Positions 16,167 to 26,182 of a stretch of DNA of 64,000 bases are shown piece by piece (position 1 is the first letter of the stretch; every line of letters starts with the position of its first letter). Under the pieces are notes generated by a model. It searched no databases, was not told the DNA's origin, and saw only the letters and a program-made list of their open reading frames with translations. The position numbers were made by a program, and so were the translations under genes. The DNA is from Gordonia paraffinivorans NBRC 108238 (GTDB lineage Bacteria > Actinomycetota > Actinomycetes > Mycobacteriales > Mycobacteriaceae), in assembly GCF_000344155.1 (NCBI RefSeq), contig NZ_BAOQ01000013.1, forward strand, positions 1-64,000. Reading direction: 5' to 3'.

Positions 16167-16553
16167 ATGTCGACCCAGCCGTTCGAGGGCTCCGACCTCG
16201 CCGCGCGCGAGAAGGCCGCCGACCTGCTGCGTGCGCTGGCCTCCCCCACCCGGCTCGCGATCGTGTTGTCGCTGCGGGAGCGCGTGCAGTGCGTCCACGA
16301 ACTCGTCGGGCACCTCGGGCTGAGCCAACCGCTGGTCAGCCAGCACCTCCGGGTCCTCAAGGACGCCGGCGTCGTGCGCGGTCACCGCAACGGCCGGGAG
16401 ATCACCTACGAGCTCATCGACGACCACGTCGCACACATCGTCGTCGACGCGCTGGTCCACGCCAACGAGTCCGCCGAGGATGCCGTCGTCGACGCGCCGG
16501 CGTCGGATGAGCAGGCTGCTGACATGCACACCACCGAGGCGGTGACCGAATGA
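16167..16553 (+). CDS. smtB: ArsR/SmtB-family metal-responsive repressor
   Basis: This 128-residue winged-helix protein carries the ArsR core (ALASPTRLAIVLSL, then ELVGHLGLSQPLVSQHLRVL as the recognition helix) and a His-containing C-terminus (DDHVAHIVVDALVHAN) that suits the alpha-5 zinc site of SmtB/CzrA. The ATG has a GGGAGGAG ribosome site. The next gene, a Fur-family regulator, overlaps its stop, as smtB-zur do in mycobacteria, so the pair likely senses zinc: SmtB lets go when zinc is high. Confidence 0.9.
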   Translation: MSTQPFEGSDLAAREKAADLLRALASPTRLAIVLSLRERVQCVHELVGHLGLSQPLVSQHLRVLKDAGVVRGHRNGREITYELIDDHVAHIVVDALVHANESAEDAVVDAPASDEQAADMHTTEAVTE

Positions 16554-16981
16554 CCGGCGTGCAGGCCTCGGGCCCCCAACCGGTCACCGGAATCCGTTCC
16601 ACCCGGCAGCGTGCCGCGATTGCCGACGCGCTCGCCGGCACCGACGACTTCTGCTCGGCGCAGGAACTCCACGAGATCCTCAAGGCCCGCGGCGAGTCCA
16701 TCGGCCTCACCACCGTCTACCGCAACCTGCAGGCACTCAGCCAGGCCGGGCAGATCGACGTGCTGTGGGACGGATCGGGCGAGACCCGCTACCGCCACTG
16801 CTCGTCGGGCCACCACCATCACCTCGTGTGCCGGGAGTGCGGCACCACCGTCGAGGTCCAGGCCGAGCCGGTCGAGAAGTGGGCGGCGTCCGTCGCCGCG
16901 GAACACGGCTTCACCGACATCAACCACACCGTCGAGGTGTTCGGCCGGTGCTCGAAGTGCGCTGAGACGCAGTCGAACTGA
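16550..16981 (+). CDS. zur: Fur-family zinc uptake regulator
   Basis: A 143-residue Fur-family protein: winged helix in residues 15-75 (LTTVYRNLQAL), the metal-binding RYRHCSSGHHHHLVCRECG run, and a structural zinc site completed by the late CSKC. Pairing with an SmtB-type gene through an ATGA overlap matches mycobacterial zur (furB), which represses zinc uptake and alternative ribosomal protein genes when zinc is present. A Fur (iron) role is less likely given the context. Confidence 0.92.
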   Translation: MTGVQASGPQPVTGIRSTRQRAAIADALAGTDDFCSAQELHEILKARGESIGLTTVYRNLQALSQAGQIDVLWDGSGETRYRHCSSGHHHHLVCRECGTTVEVQAEPVEKWAASVAAEHGFTDINHTVEVFGRCSKCAETQSN

Positions 16982-17058
16982 GTCCGGCACAGATCCGATT
17001 GCGCTCTTGTCCCGGCCACCGGGCGCACACACGGTGATCCAGCGCGACCCGCCGGAAC

Positions 17059-17463
17059 CTAGCTCTTTCCCGTCAGCCGCTCGGCGGCGTCGACCCCATT
17101 GGCCAGCACGATGTGCAGCACCATCAGCAGCGGCAGGTCCTCGAGCCGCCCGGCGGGAAACGTGTAGTACTGCAGCACATCCGTCGTGACCCCGGCGGGG
17201 TCGGACCGGCGCAGGCTGCCGAAGCTCATCCGCGCGCCGAACGCCTCGACGTCGTCGCGCAGGTCCGGCGTGTTGGGCAGGTCCATGGCGACCATCTGGG
17301 TCACGGCGAGGACGTCGAGACCGTCGGCGAGCGTGACCACGCGGATCGAAGCGCGGGTCGGACCCACTTGGACCACAACCGATTCCGCGTCGGGACGCTC
17401 GACCGGACCCAACTCGGCCACGACCTCTGCGGCGCGTTCGAGCAGCGCAAGGGCGTCGGTCAT
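17059..17463 (-). CDS. conserved actinobacterial protein of unknown function
   Basis: A 134-residue protein beginning [19 protein letters not shown], with alternating beta-strand-like segments ([20 protein letters not shown], then [12 protein letters not shown]) and a helical end. Its ATG overlaps the uppS stop (ATGA). The same small gene follows uppS in mycobacteria (Rv2360c position). It looks like a type III secretion chaperone-like or YbjN-like fold (strand-rich plus one helix), but I am not sure. Coupled expression with UPP synthase is the only functional clue. Confidence 0.8.
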   Translation of the reverse strand: MTDALALLERAAEVVAELGPVERPDAESVVVQVGPTRASIRVVTLADGLDVLAVTQMVAMDLPNTPDLRDDVEAFGARMSFGSLRRSDPAGVTTDVLQYYTFPAGRLEDLPLLMVLHIVLANGVDAAERLTGKS

Positions 17464-18281
17464 GACGACTTCACCCCGCCGAACCGGCGGTCGCGCCTGG
17501 CGTACTCGAGGCAGGCGTCCCACAGATCGCGACGGTCGAAGTCGGGGAAGAGTTTCTCCTGGTAGACCATCTCTGCGTAGGCGGACTGCCAGAGCAGGAA
17601 GTTGGAGAGCCGCTGCTCACCGGAAGGCCGCAGGAACAGGTCTACGTCGGGCATGTCGGGCTCGTCGAGGTACCGCGCGAAGCTCGACTCGGTGATCCGT
17701 TCCGGGTCGATCTCGCCGCGCGCAGCCCGGCGCGCGATCTCCCGTGCGGCATCGGCGATCTCGGCGCGGCCACCGTAGTTGACGCACATCGTCAGCGTCA
17801 TCACGGTGTTGTCCCTGGTCAGCTCCTCGGCGATCTCGAGTTCGCGGATCACGCTGCGCCACAGGCGCGGACGACGACCCGCCCACCGCACACGGACACC
17901 CATCTCGTGCATCTCGTCGCGTCGACGACGGATGACGTCGCGGTTGAAGCCCATCAGGAAGCGCACCTCCTCGGGGCTGCGCGACCAGTTCTCGGTCGAG
18001 AAGGCATAGGCCGACAGCCATTCGACGCCGAGTTCGATGCAGCCGCAGACGGTGTCCATGAGGACGGCCTCGCCGCGCTTGTGCCCCTCGGTGCGGGGCA
18101 GGCCGCGTTCGGTGGCCCAGCGGCCGTTGCCGTCCATCACCAGGGCGACGTGCTTGGGCACGAACTCCGCCGGGATCGCCGGCGGACGGGCACCGCTCGG
18201 GTGCGGGTCCGGGGGCCGGATCTCGGTACGTGTGCTCATCGGCTTGCGTCCCTTGGAGGAACTACCCGGCCGCAACGCCAT
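17460..18281 (-). CDS. uppS: isoprenyl diphosphate synthase (cis-prenyltransferase, decaprenyl diphosphate synthase)
   Basis: The enzyme adds isoprene units in cis to make the long-chain lipid carrier of cell-wall synthesis. All family motifs are present: [42 protein letters not shown] and [24 protein letters not shown]. The ATG at 18281 is chosen because GAGGAG stands nine bases before it; it overlaps the end of recO by 20 bases. The next gene starts within its stop. Chain length (C50 in mycobacteria) is inferred. Confidence 0.95.
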   Translation of the reverse strand: MALRPGSSSKGRKPMSTRTEIRPPDPHPSGARPPAIPAEFVPKHVALVMDGNGRWATERGLPRTEGHKRGEAVLMDTVCGCIELGVEWLSAYAFSTENWSRSPEEVRFLMGFNRDVIRRRRDEMHEMGVRVRWAGRRPRLWRSVIRELEIAEELTRDNTVMTLTMCVNYGGRAEIADAAREIARRAARGEIDPERITESSFARYLDEPDMPDVDLFLRPSGEQRLSNFLLWQSAYAEMVYQEKLFPDFDRRDLWDACLEYARRDRRFGGVKSS

Positions 18282-19077
18282 CGTCGACACTCCTCACAGC
18301 GGTTTCCGCGCCTGCTTCGGCACCCGTCTCCATCAGCCTATGAGGCGCGGTGCGTTCGATGAGCGGCAGGGTTCGGAGCTGACGTTCCAGATGCCACTGC
18401 AGATGGGCCGCGATCAGTCCGCTGGCCTGCCGCCGAAGCGAGGACGTGGACTCCTCGACGTGCTCCCACTGGCCGCGAAACATCGCGTCCATCAGGTCGA
18501 GCACACCGGGCGACGGCGTGGCCGAGCCGGGCGGGCGACAGTGCAGGCACACCGCGCCGCCGGCCGCGACGTGGAAGGCGCGATGCGGACCGGGCGTCGC
18601 ACACCGCGCGCACTCCTCCAGTGCGGGCATCCAGCCGGCGCTGTACATCGCCCGCAACAGGTACGCGTCGAGGATCAGCTCGCGCGGCCGGCGGTCCTCC
18701 GCGAGCGCCTGCAGCGCGCCGACCGTCAGACGGTGCAACTGCCGGCTGGGCGCGCGCTCCTCACCGGCGAGCCGCTCGGCGGTCTCGAGGACCGCGCAGG
18801 CCGTGGTGTACCGGCCGTAGTCGGCCACGATCGCGTCGGCGAAGGCGTGCAGGCTGTGGGCCTGGGTGATGACGTCGAGGCTGCGTCCCGGGTAGAGATG
18901 TACGTCGACGTGCGCGAACGGTTCGAGCCGGGCACCGAACTTCGACCGGGTGCGGCGCACCCCCTTGGCGACCGCGCGCACGAGCCCGTGCTCGGCGGTC
19001 AGCAGGGTGATGATGCGGTCGGCCTCGCCCAGCTTGTGCTGGCGGACCACGACGGCCTCATCCCGGTAGAACCTCAC
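18262..19077 (-). CDS. recO: DNA repair protein RecO
   Basis: RecO helps load RecA on gaps in the RecFOR pathway. The protein is 271 residues from the GTG at 19077, where [20 protein letters not shown] matches the family start. The N-terminal OB fold includes [17 protein letters not shown], and a zinc-finger-like CARC ... CLHC lies near residues 150-180. Later residues are helical. Upstream in-frame starts are not conserved. It overlaps uppS in the usual mycobacterial arrangement. Confidence 0.95.
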   Translation of the reverse strand: MRFYRDEAVVVRQHKLGEADRIITLLTAEHGLVRAVAKGVRRTRSKFGARLEPFAHVDVHLYPGRSLDVITQAHSLHAFADAIVADYGRYTTACAVLETAERLAGEERAPSRQLHRLTVGALQALAEDRRPRELILDAYLLRAMYSAGWMPALEECARCATPGPHRAFHVAAGGAVCLHCRPPGSATPSPGVLDLMDAMFRGQWEHVEESTSSLRRQASGLIAAHLQWHLERQLRTLPLIERTAPHRLMETGAEAGAETAVRSVDDGVAAG

Positions 19078-19161
19078 CCGGCGATTGTCCCACCACGGCC
19101 CGACAGCGGCGGGCAGGGACACCGGGTGGGCCCGGTCGGTCCGAACCCGCTCGGCCCGAAC

Positions 19162-20577
19162 TCAGTCGGCATTGACAATCTTGTCGAGCCTCGGCGGGAG
19201 CGTCATGCCTCCCGGGTACCGGTGCCAGCCCTTGCGGTCGTAGAACTTGGTGCCGAGGAAGCCGAGTGCGGCGCCGAGCAGCAGGCCGACGAAGCACTGG
19301 ATCACCGAGCGGGCCAGACCGGCCGAGAGGTCGGCGTCGAAGTACAGCACCGACCGCACCCCCAGGTAGATGACGTGCATCGGCTCGACCGCGGCCACCC
19401 ACTCGAAGAACCGCGGGCTGGCCTCGAGCGGGAGCGTGCCGCCGGAGGACGGCAGGCCGAACACCACGAAGAAGATCAGGTTGAACAGCAGGCCCGCGTT
19501 GCCGAAGACCGCCATCATCGCGCTCGCGCTCACGCCCACCGCGAAGATCGCGAGGACGGAGATCACCCACAGCACGAAGGCGTTCGGCAGCGACGTCCCG
19601 ACCAGCGCACCCACTCCGATGAACACCGTCGACAGCACCACCGCGACGAGGAACATGATGACCCACTTGGCGGCGAGGGTCGCCCACCGGCTGATGTTCA
19701 GCCGGTCGCGCCGCTGGTAGAACGGCCCGTACTCGATCGGCGTCTGCCCGAGGATGCCGTCGACGACGATGCTGACCATCATCGCGCCGGTGAACCCGGC
19801 GAGGACCAGCAGGAGTGTGAGGTAGAACGCCGAGAGTCCGTTGCCCGCGCCCTGCGGCAGCGGTGTCGGCTCCGACACCGTCACCTGCACCGGGTTGCCC
19901 ACCGCGAGCTGCGCGGCGCCGGTGAACGTCACGTCGTTCGCGTCGAGCTGCCGACGCACCTGCTCGGTCAGTTGCGCGCCGACCTGCTCGTTGACGCGCT
20001 TGGTCATCTGCTCGGCGAAGGTCTGGGTGATCGACGACGCGAAGGCGCCCGAGCCGCGGTTGATGAAGACGTCGATCGCCGGGCGTGCCGGCGCCGACGT
20101 CAGGACCGTCGACCGTCCCAGCGCGACAGCGCGATTGGTGAAGTTCGCACCGATGACGACGACGCCGTAGATCTTGCCGCTGTTGAGTTCGCCGAGCGCG
20201 GTCGACCGGTCGGTGCGACGCACCTCGAAGCCGTTCTCGGCGGCGGTGGTGGCGATCCCGTCGGCGACCTGCGCACCGATGTTCTGCTCGACCGGCTTGC
20301 CGTCGGCGCCGGTGACCTCACCGCCGGAGTCCTCGTTCACCAGGGCGATCGGGAAGTCGTGCAGATGGCGTTGCGGGTCGACGACCGCGGACATGTACAG
20401 CGCGGCCATGAGCGAGAACAGCACCGCGACGATAACCAAGGGCGCCAGCCAGAACCGCGGGGAGCCGAGGACCCCGGCGATCGTCCGGCCGGTCGGCTCC
20501 TCCGGTTCGGGCGCCTCGTGGTCGCCCCGGCCAATGGCGTCAGAGTCCTCGTGCGCCTCGTGCGTTCCCATCGACAT
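19162..20577 (-). CDS. YhgE/Pip-like multi-span membrane protein (DUF3533/ABC-2 type)
   Basis: A 471-residue protein with a charged N-terminus, one membrane span near residues 45-70, a large outside domain (about 75-250, with FPIALVNEDSGG early in it) and five or so spans toward the C-terminus. This build is that of the YhgE/Pip and SNG1-like proteins related to ABC-2 export permeases; an ATPase partner is not next to it. Function is unknown; mycobacterial relatives are thought to move hydrophobic compounds or cell-envelope parts. It sits between recO and era, where mycobacteria have a different gene (amiA2 region). Confidence 0.75.
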   Translation of the reverse strand: MSMGTHEAHEDSDAIGRGDHEAPEPEEPTGRTIAGVLGSPRFWLAPLVIVAVLFSLMAALYMSAVVDPQRHLHDFPIALVNEDSGGEVTGADGKPVEQNIGAQVADGIATTAAENGFEVRRTDRSTALGELNSGKIYGVVVIGANFTNRAVALGRSTVLTSAPARPAIDVFINRGSGAFASSITQTFAEQMTKRVNEQVGAQLTEQVRRQLDANDVTFTGAAQLAVGNPVQVTVSEPTPLPQGAGNGLSAFYLTLLLVLAGFTGAMMVSIVVDGILGQTPIEYGPFYQRRDRLNISRWATLAAKWVIMFLVAVVLSTVFIGVGALVGTSLPNAFVLWVISVLAIFAVGVSASAMMAVFGNAGLLFNLIFFVVFGLPSSGGTLPLEASPRFFEWVAAVEPMHVIYLGVRSVLYFDADLSAGLARSVIQCFVGLLLGAALGFLGTKFYDRKGWHRYPGGMTLPPRLDKIVNAD

Positions 20578-20631
20578 CTCTCCCCCGCAGGCGAAGTGCC
20601 CGTCGTCGGACGGGCACCGGCAATCGTTCGT

Positions 20632-21543
20632 CTAGAAGCCCAGCCGGCGCAGCTGCTTGGGGTCGCGTTGCCAATCCTTGGCGACCTTCACGTGCAGATC
20701 CAGGTACACCTTGGTGCCCAGCAGCCGCTCGATCTGTGCGCGGGCAACTGTACCCACTTCCTTGAGCCGGGCGCCCTTGCGCCCGATGATGATGCCCTTC
20801 TGGCTGTCGCGTTCGACGAAGAGGACCGCGTGCACGTCGACCATCGGGGGCTGGTCAGGGCGTCGGTCCTCGCGTTCGATGACCTCCTCGATCACAACCG
20901 CCAGGGAATGGGGAAGTTCGTCACGTACGCCCTCGAGCGCGGCCTCGCGGATGAACTCGGCCATGAGGACCTGCTCGGGCTCGTCGGTGAGCTCGCCGTC
21001 GGGATAGAACGCCGGCCCCTCCTCCATCATGCCGACGAGCACGTCGGTGAGGACGTCGAGCTGCTTGCCCGACTTGGCCGACACCGGCACGAGTTCGGCG
21101 TCGTCCGGGAGCAGTTCGGACAGCGCCAGCAGCTGCTCGGCGACCTTGTCTGTCGAGACCCGGTCGATCTTGGTGACGATGCCGAGCAGCTTGGTGCGCG
21201 GCGCCATCTCCCGCACCTGCGTGATGATCCAGCGGTCGCCGGGGCCGATCGCCTCGTCGGCCGGGATGCAGATGCCGATGACGTCGACCTCGGAGTAGGT
21301 GTCGCGCACCAGGTCGTTGAGTCGCTGCCCGAGCAGGGTGCGCGGACGGTGCAGCCCCGGGGTGTCGACGAGGATCAGCTGGGCGTCGGGCCGGTTGACG
21401 ATGCCGCGGATCGTGTGTCGGGTGGTCTGCGGCCGATTCGAGGTGATCGCGATCTTCTCGCCGACGAGGGCGTTGGTGAGAGTCGATTTGCCCGTGTTGG
21501 GCCGGCCGACGAAACAGACGAAGCCGGAACGGAACTCAGGCAT
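20632..21543 (-). CDS. era: GTPase Era
   Basis: Era is a ribosome assembly GTPase that binds 16S rRNA. The 303-residue protein has Walker A GRPNTGKST, the G3 motif DTPG, the guanine-recognition motif TKID (Thr in place of the usual Asn), and a C-terminal KH domain with GIIIGRKGARLKEVG. The start at 21543 ([13 protein letters not shown]) overlaps the preceding deaminase-like gene by 8 bases; longer frames are in another gene's sequence. The neighbourhood with ybeY and phoH is conserved in bacteria. Confidence 0.96.
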   Translation of the reverse strand: MPEFRSGFVCFVGRPNTGKSTLTNALVGEKIAITSNRPQTTRHTIRGIVNRPDAQLILVDTPGLHRPRTLLGQRLNDLVRDTYSEVDVIGICIPADEAIGPGDRWIITQVREMAPRTKLLGIVTKIDRVSTDKVAEQLLALSELLPDDAELVPVSAKSGKQLDVLTDVLVGMMEEGPAFYPDGELTDEPEQVLMAEFIREAALEGVRDELPHSLAVVIEEVIEREDRRPDQPPMVDVHAVLFVERDSQKGIIIGRKGARLKEVGTVARAQIERLLGTKVYLDLHVKVAKDWQRDPKQLRRLGF

Positions 21544-21880
21544 CGTCACCGCCGAGTCGGTGCTGGGGACGGCCCGCGGCGTCGGTGATGACGACGTACG
21601 CCTGCGGGCTGAACTCGTGCAGAATGGCCAGGCCCGGATCGTCGGCGTCGCCGTTGACGAGCACCGCGGCCTCGAACGCGGTCGCGCCGCTCGAGAGGGC
21701 GGAGGCCACCGCGACCTGCAGGCCGCTGAGCGTGAGGGTCTTCGCGCGGACCTCGGCCCCGGCATACGTGCGCCCGTCGCCGTCGCGCACGGCCGCGCCC
21801 GAACGGGCCTCGGCGCGTGCCAGGGCGCCGCGCGCGAGCACCACGAGTTTCTGATCCTCGTCCGCGAGGGTCTCGGTCAC
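21536..21880 (-). CDS. cytidine deaminase-like small protein
   Basis: A 114-residue protein with a helix-strand pattern like the cytidine deaminase fold ([20 protein letters not shown], then [20 protein letters not shown]), but the zinc-binding HAE and PCxxC motifs are missing (the HAE position reads AGAEV). It is the counterpart of the small gene between hemolysin-like protein and era in mycobacteria. Catalysis is therefore doubtful. It overlaps the hemolysin-like gene (start inside its stop) and era. Confidence 0.8.
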   Translation of the reverse strand: MTETLADEDQKLVVLARGALARAEARSGAAVRDGDGRTYAGAEVRAKTLTLSGLQVAVASALSSGATAFEAAVLVNGDADDPGLAILHEFSPQAYVVITDAAGRPQHRLGGDDA

Positions 21881-23385
21881 TGGTTCATCCTTGCTGTCGG
21901 TTGTCCGGCACCGTCGTGGTCCGGGTTTTCTGGGTGTGGGTGCTGATCCGGGGCGTCGTGGTCGGTGTCGGCGGGCCTCCGGTCGCGGGAGTCCTTCTCG
22001 GCCGCGTCCCTACGGCCGGAATCCTTCTGGCCGCGGTCCTTGCGCTCCTTGCGGTCCCGGTGGTCTCGATCCTTGTGATCCCGGTCCTTGTGATCCCGGT
22101 CCTCGGCCTCGTCCTCGGACTCCAGGCGCGACACGAGGACGGTGATGATGCGCTGGCGGCCCTGTCGGTTCGGCCCGCCCTCGGCGACCAGCTGCAGTCC
22201 GTGCGACTCCACCCTGGCCCCCGGCAGCGGGACGCGGCCGAGTTCGAGTCCGACGAGGCCGCCGACCGTCTCGACCTCCTCCTCGTCGATCTCGATGTCG
22301 AAGAGCTCGCCGAGATCCTCGACGGGCAGCCGCGCGGACACGCGGTAGGAGCCGTCCCCGAGATCCTCGACCGGCGCGAGCTCATCGGTGTCGTACTCGT
22401 CGGTGATCTCGCCGACGATCTCCTCGAGGACGTCCTCGATGGTGACCAGGCCGGCGATCCCGCCGTACTCGTCGACGAGCAGCGCCATGTGGTTGCGGGT
22501 GCGCTGCATGTCGGCGAGGACCTTGTCCAGCGGCTTGGAGTCCGGCATGAACTGCGCCTCGCGCATCACCTCGGAGACTCGCAGGGTCGCGGGGTCGACG
22601 CGCTGCGCGATGGTCCGAACGACCATGTCCTTCAGGTACACCACGCCCAGGACGTCGTCGGTGTTCTCTCCGATCACCGGGATGCGTGAATGACCCGATC
22701 GCATGGCGAGATTCGTGGCCTGCAGGACCGTCTTGTCGGCCTCGATCCACACCATCTCCGGCCGCGGCACCATCACCTCGCGGGCGCTGGTGTCGCCGAG
22801 GTCGAACACGGAGTGGATCATCCGCCGCTCGTCGGCGGCCACCACTCCGCTCGCCTCGGCCAGGTCGACGACCTCGCGCAGCTCGATCTCCGTGGCGAAG
22901 GGGCCGTTGCGGTAGCCCTTCCCGGGCGTCAGCGCGTTACCGATGAGGATGAGCAGCCGGGTCAGCGGCTTGAGCAGGACGCCGAGCGCCGAGAGCAGGT
23001 ACGACGTCGACAGCGCGATCGAGTAGGCGTGCTGGCGCCCCAGCGTGCGGGGTCCCACACCGATGGCGACGTAGGAGATCACGGTCATCGCGGCGATCGC
23101 GACGACGAGTCCCCACCCGATGCCGATCCAGCGGGTGACCGCGAGCGCGATGAGCGCGGCGGCGGCCGACTCGCACATGACGCGAAGCAGTACGGCGAGG
23201 CCGATATAGGTGGCGCGCGAGTCGAGGATGATCGCCAGGCGCCGTGCGCCCGCCCGGTTCTCGCGGACCATGTCGTCGACGCGGGCAATGGACACGGTCG
23301 ACACCGCGGTGTCGACGGCGGCGAAGAACCCGCCCAACACGATCAGGACGACTGCGGCCACGAGGAACCAGTAGTCGGAGGACAC
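21877..23385 (-). CDS. CNNM/CorC-type membrane protein with CBS pair (hemolysin family)
   Basis: Domain order: DUF21 transmembrane domain (residues 1-140, three or four spans), tandem CBS domains (about 195-320, with MVPRPEMVW and [20 protein letters not shown]), a CorC/HlyC C-terminal domain (about 330-415), and an unusual charged tail. The tail repeats Lys-Asp-Arg-Asp-His units ([16 protein letters not shown]) and is not part of the family. Relatives move or sense Mg2+ and other cations; the hemolysin label is historical. It is coupled downstream to the deaminase-like gene and follows ybeY closely. Confidence 0.88.
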   Translation of the reverse strand: MSSDYWFLVAAVVLIVLGGFFAAVDTAVSTVSIARVDDMVRENRAGARRLAIILDSRATYIGLAVLLRVMCESAAAALIALAVTRWIGIGWGLVVAIAAMTVISYVAIGVGPRTLGRQHAYSIALSTSYLLSALGVLLKPLTRLLILIGNALTPGKGYRNGPFATEIELREVVDLAEASGVVAADERRMIHSVFDLGDTSAREVMVPRPEMVWIEADKTVLQATNLAMRSGHSRIPVIGENTDDVLGVVYLKDMVVRTIAQRVDPATLRVSEVMREAQFMPDSKPLDKVLADMQRTRNHMALLVDEYGGIAGLVTIEDVLEEIVGEITDEYDTDELAPVEDLGDGSYRVSARLPVEDLGELFDIEIDEEEVETVGGLVGLELGRVPLPGARVESHGLQLVAEGGPNRQGRQRIITVLVSRLESEDEAEDRDHKDRDHKDRDHRDRKERKDRGQKDSGRRDAAEKDSRDRRPADTDHDAPDQHPHPENPDHDGAGQPTARMNQ

Positions 23386-23387
23386 GT

Positions 23388-23981
23388 TCAGTCCTCCTCG
23401 GACCGTCCGGTGAATCCCGGGGCGGTCCCCGTGTCCTCGGGGCCGCTCTCGGTGCCGGTGAAACCGATGTTGGAGAGCAGCCGCGCATCCCTGTCGGCCA
23501 GGCGTTGTTCCTGCGCCCGGCGGTGCCGGTCGGCGTAGAACGCCTCGAGGATCTCGTTCTGGAGGCCGAACATCTCACGCTCCTCCTCGGGCTCGGCATG
23601 GTCGTAGCCGAGGAGATGCAGCACACCGTGGATGGTGAGCATCGCGAGTTCGTGCTCGAAGGAACGTCGTGCCTCACGCGCCTGCTTGCGCGCGAACTCC
23701 GGGCACAACACGATGTCGCCGAGGATCGCCGGACCGGGTTCGGGCGCGTCGGGGCGCCCACCCGGGACCAGTTCGTCCATCGGGAAGCTCATCACGTCGG
23801 TCGGGCCCGGCAGGTCCATCCACTGGACGTGCAGATCGGCCATGGTGTCCTCGTCGACGCACAGGACCGAGAGCAACGCACCGGGGTTGACGTCCATCGC
23901 GCCCACGGCGAACCGCGCGGCGTCGATGATCAGTTCCGCCGGGACCTCGACGCCCGACTCGTTGGCCAGTTCGATGCTCAT
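23388..23981 (-). CDS. ybeY: endoribonuclease YbeY
   Basis: YbeY is a zinc-dependent RNase needed for 16S rRNA 3' maturation and ribosome quality control. The zinc motif [11 protein letters not shown] is intact. The core is about 155 residues; the C-terminal 40 residues (after [14 protein letters not shown]) are an extra Gly/Thr-rich tail. Its ATG overlaps the phoH stop by four bases, and it is 2 bases from the hemolysin-family gene, so all three are likely one transcript. Confidence 0.95.
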   Translation of the reverse strand: MSIELANESGVEVPAELIIDAARFAVGAMDVNPGALLSVLCVDEDTMADLHVQWMDLPGPTDVMSFPMDELVPGGRPDAPEPGPAILGDIVLCPEFARKQAREARRSFEHELAMLTIHGVLHLLGYDHAEPEEEREMFGLQNEILEAFYADRHRRAQEQRLADRDARLLSNIGFTGTESGPEDTGTAPGFTGRSEED

Positions 23982-25054
23982 GAGCGACGTCCATGGGCCG
24001 CGGCACGACGCGCCGCACGGTTGCCGCCGATCGTCGCGCCGGTCCGCTCGGTTTCCTCCGCACGCCCGTAGGCGTCGACGATGTCGGCGACCAGTCGATG
24101 CCGGACGACGTCCTGGCTGGTCAGCCGGGCGAAGTGGATGTCGTCGATGCCCTCGAGGATCGTGGTCGCGGTCATGAGTCCGCTCTTGGCCCCGCCGGGG
24201 AGGTCGACCTGGGTCACGTCGCCGGTCACCACGACCTTCGACCCGAAGCCCAGACGGGTCAGGAACATCTTCATCTGCTCGCCCGTCGTGTTCTGCGCCT
24301 CGTCGAGGATGATGAAGGCGTCGTTGAGGGTGCGCCCGCGCATGTAGGCCAGTGGCGCCACCTCGATGACGCCGGCGGCCATCAGCTTCGGGATCGCCTC
24401 GGGGTCCATCATGTCGTGCAGTGCGTCGTACAACGGACGCAGGTAGGGGTCGATCTTCTCGCTCAGCGTGCCCGGCAGGAAGCCGAGACGTTCGCCGGCC
24501 TCGACGGCGGGACGCGTGAGGATGATGCGGTTGACCGTCTTGGCGTGCAGGGCCTGCACGGCCTTGGCCATCGCCAGGTAGGTCTTGCCCGTGCCGGCCG
24601 GCCCCAGGCCGAAGACGATCGTGTTGTTGTCGATGGCGTCGACGTAGTGCTTCTGATTGAGCGTCTTGGGCCGGATGGTCTTGCCGCGTCGGGACAGGAT
24701 GTCGAGCGACAACACCTCGGCCGGCGACTCGTTCCCGCCGTCGGAGAGCATCGACACGCTGTGCCGGACCAGGTCGGGGGTGAGCGGGGTGCCGCGGCCG
24801 ACGAGATCGGTGAGCTCGGCGATGACCCGCTCGGAGGCGGCGACGTCGGCGGGTTCGCCGGTCAGCGTCACCTGGTTGCCGCGGACGTGGATGTCGGCGG
24901 GCAGCAGCTGCTCGAGGGTCCGCAGGTTGATGTCACTGGCACCGAGGAGTCCGAACACCACTCCCGGAGAGACTTCGATGGTGGATGTGACCCCAGACCG
25001 GCGCGGCTGCGTACGGCTGGATTGCCCGCTCGGTTCGGGGTTGGCGTCACTCAC
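23978..25054 (-). CDS. phoH: PhoH-family ATPase
   Basis: A 358-residue P-loop ATPase with an N-terminal KH-like region and the PhoH core: Walker [27 protein letters not shown] (Walker B) and [12 protein letters not shown]. PhoH2-like proteins are RNA helicase or RNase partners; in many bacteria phoH sits beside ybeY and era, pointing to ribosome or RNA metabolism. The GTG at 25054 has AGGAGT ten bases upstream; a GTG at 25066 is an alternative. Confidence 0.93.
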   Translation of the reverse strand: MSDANPEPSGQSSRTQPRRSGVTSTIEVSPGVVFGLLGASDINLRTLEQLLPADIHVRGNQVTLTGEPADVAASERVIAELTDLVGRGTPLTPDLVRHSVSMLSDGGNESPAEVLSLDILSRRGKTIRPKTLNQKHYVDAIDNNTIVFGLGPAGTGKTYLAMAKAVQALHAKTVNRIILTRPAVEAGERLGFLPGTLSEKIDPYLRPLYDALHDMMDPEAIPKLMAAGVIEVAPLAYMRGRTLNDAFIILDEAQNTTGEQMKMFLTRLGFGSKVVVTGDVTQVDLPGGAKSGLMTATTILEGIDDIHFARLTSQDVVRHRLVADIVDAYGRAEETERTGATIGGNRAARRAAAHGRRS

Positions 25055-25396
25055 GTATGAAATCACTCCTGGTGGTCGGCGGTGGGATGGCAGGTTGCGC
25101 CGTCACGTCACGAGCCGACACATCCTGTGGTCAGTGTATCGCTATGCAACACGGCATCAGCAGGCAATATTTCGACGGGCCGCCCGCCGCTGCGTCGGTT
25201 CCCCACCGAGTCGCCGGCCTGGCCGCCGAGCCGAGCGAGCCCGAATGCCGAGCCGAGCGAGCCCGGATGCCGCCCGAACCTGCGCCGGAGTACGTCCCAC
25301 TCGGGGACGGCGGACTCATCCGCATGGAGGTTCTGGAACCCGGTACCCGGACCGGCGGCGATCCACCATGACCGTGATCGAGAAGGTTTCCGGGAA
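25055..25396. other. intergenic region upstream of phoH with a 22-bp tandem duplication
   Basis: The left part should hold the phoH promoter. A rightward frame (25057-25371) begins with a look-alike nucleotide-binding start (VVGGGMAG) but then becomes low-complexity and is not supported. The only structure seen is the tandem duplication at 25228-25271. Confidence 0.5.
25228..25271. repeat. 22-bp tandem duplication
   Basis: Two copies of a 22-base unit starting GAGCCGAGCGAGCCC stand head to tail (25228-25249 and 25250-25271) with one mismatch (AATG versus GATG). The unit itself contains the short repeat GAGC. Confidence 0.8.
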
Positions 25397-26182
25397 TCAG
25401 ATCCCCAGGACCCGCACCGTCTGCCGCGCACACGCGCTGCGCGGGTCCACGAATGCCTCGTGCCCCTCCCCCGGCACGACGATCAGTTCGGCCGACTGGC
25501 CGCGGGCGACCGCGTCCTCCACGTAGCGACGGCTCGACTCCAGCGGCACCAGGTCGTCGGCGTCACCGTGGATTGCGACGACGTGCGCGTCGAAGACCGG
25601 CGCCAGCATCGGCGAGGCCTCCCGGTAACGGCGCGGGGACTCTCCGAAGGGGCGGCCCATCAACGCCCGAAGTGCGGGTTTGTCGGCGCCGGAGACGGTG
25701 TCGAGCACAGCGGCCTCGGCGACCACGGTCGTGATGCGGGTGGTCGCGGTGCGCGCGCCGAGCTGCCCCACCGCCCACACCGCGAGGTGCCCGCCGGCAG
25801 AATGCCCGACGACCCCGACCGTCGAGAAGTCGACGCCGGCAGGGTCGAGCCCCTGCTCAGACAACGCGTCGCGGACCGGCCCGTCGAGGGCACGGATCGC
25901 ATCGAGGACGTCGCGGCCGGTCTCGGGCCAGCCGCCGCCGGGCTCGCCGACGCGCCGGTACTCGATGTTCCACACCAAGGCGCCGCGGCCGGACATCTCC
26001 CGCGCGACCGCGGTCTGAATCGTCAAGGAGTACTCGGCCGACCACGACCCGCCGTGGATGAGCACCACGACGCGGGCGTGCTCGGGATCGAAGCCCTCGC
26101 GCGGGAAATAGAGATGCCCGAACTGCGACGGTTCGTCGCCGTACTCGATCTTTACCCGCCGGACCGGGCATCGCCGGCTCAT
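25397..26182 (-). CDS. alpha/beta hydrolase (esterase/lipase-like)
   Basis: A 261-residue esterase with the HGGSW oxyanion motif, GHSAGG nucleophile elbow, an Asp in HGDADDLVP and a His in GEGHEAFVD. The group includes kynurenine formamidase-like and carboxylesterase proteins; substrate unknown. Its ATG overlaps the stop of rsmE (ATGA), so it is co-expressed with the methyltransferase and dnaJ. In mycobacteria this spot holds a different gene. Confidence 0.85.
   Translation of the reverse strand: MSRRCPVRRVKIEYGDEPSQFGHLYFPREGFDPEHARVVVLIHGGSWSAEYSLTIQTAVAREMSGRGALVWNIEYRRVGEPGGGWPETGRDVLDAIRALDGPVRDALSEQGLDPAGVDFSTVGVVGHSAGGHLAVWAVGQLGARTATTRITTVVAEAAVLDTVSGADKPALRALMGRPFGESPRRYREASPMLAPVFDAHVVAIHGDADDLVPLESSRRYVEDAVARGQSAELIVVPGEGHEAFVDPRSACARQTVRVLGI

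Noticed and set aside
17011-17023. CCCGG-CCA-CCGGG as a terminator between zur and the leftward gene
   Set aside because: Only five pairs with no U-run; too common in this base composition to list as a feature.
18037-21588. Rightward 1183-codon open frame
   Set aside because: Antisense to uppS, recO, the YhgE-like gene and era; no domain, and the true genes on the other strand carry full motifs.
25057-25371. Rightward frame starting MKSLLVVGGGMAGCAV
   Set aside because: The opening resembles a nucleotide-binding turn by chance, but the rest is Pro/Glu/Arg-rich, crosses the 22-bp duplication, and there is no ribosome site.
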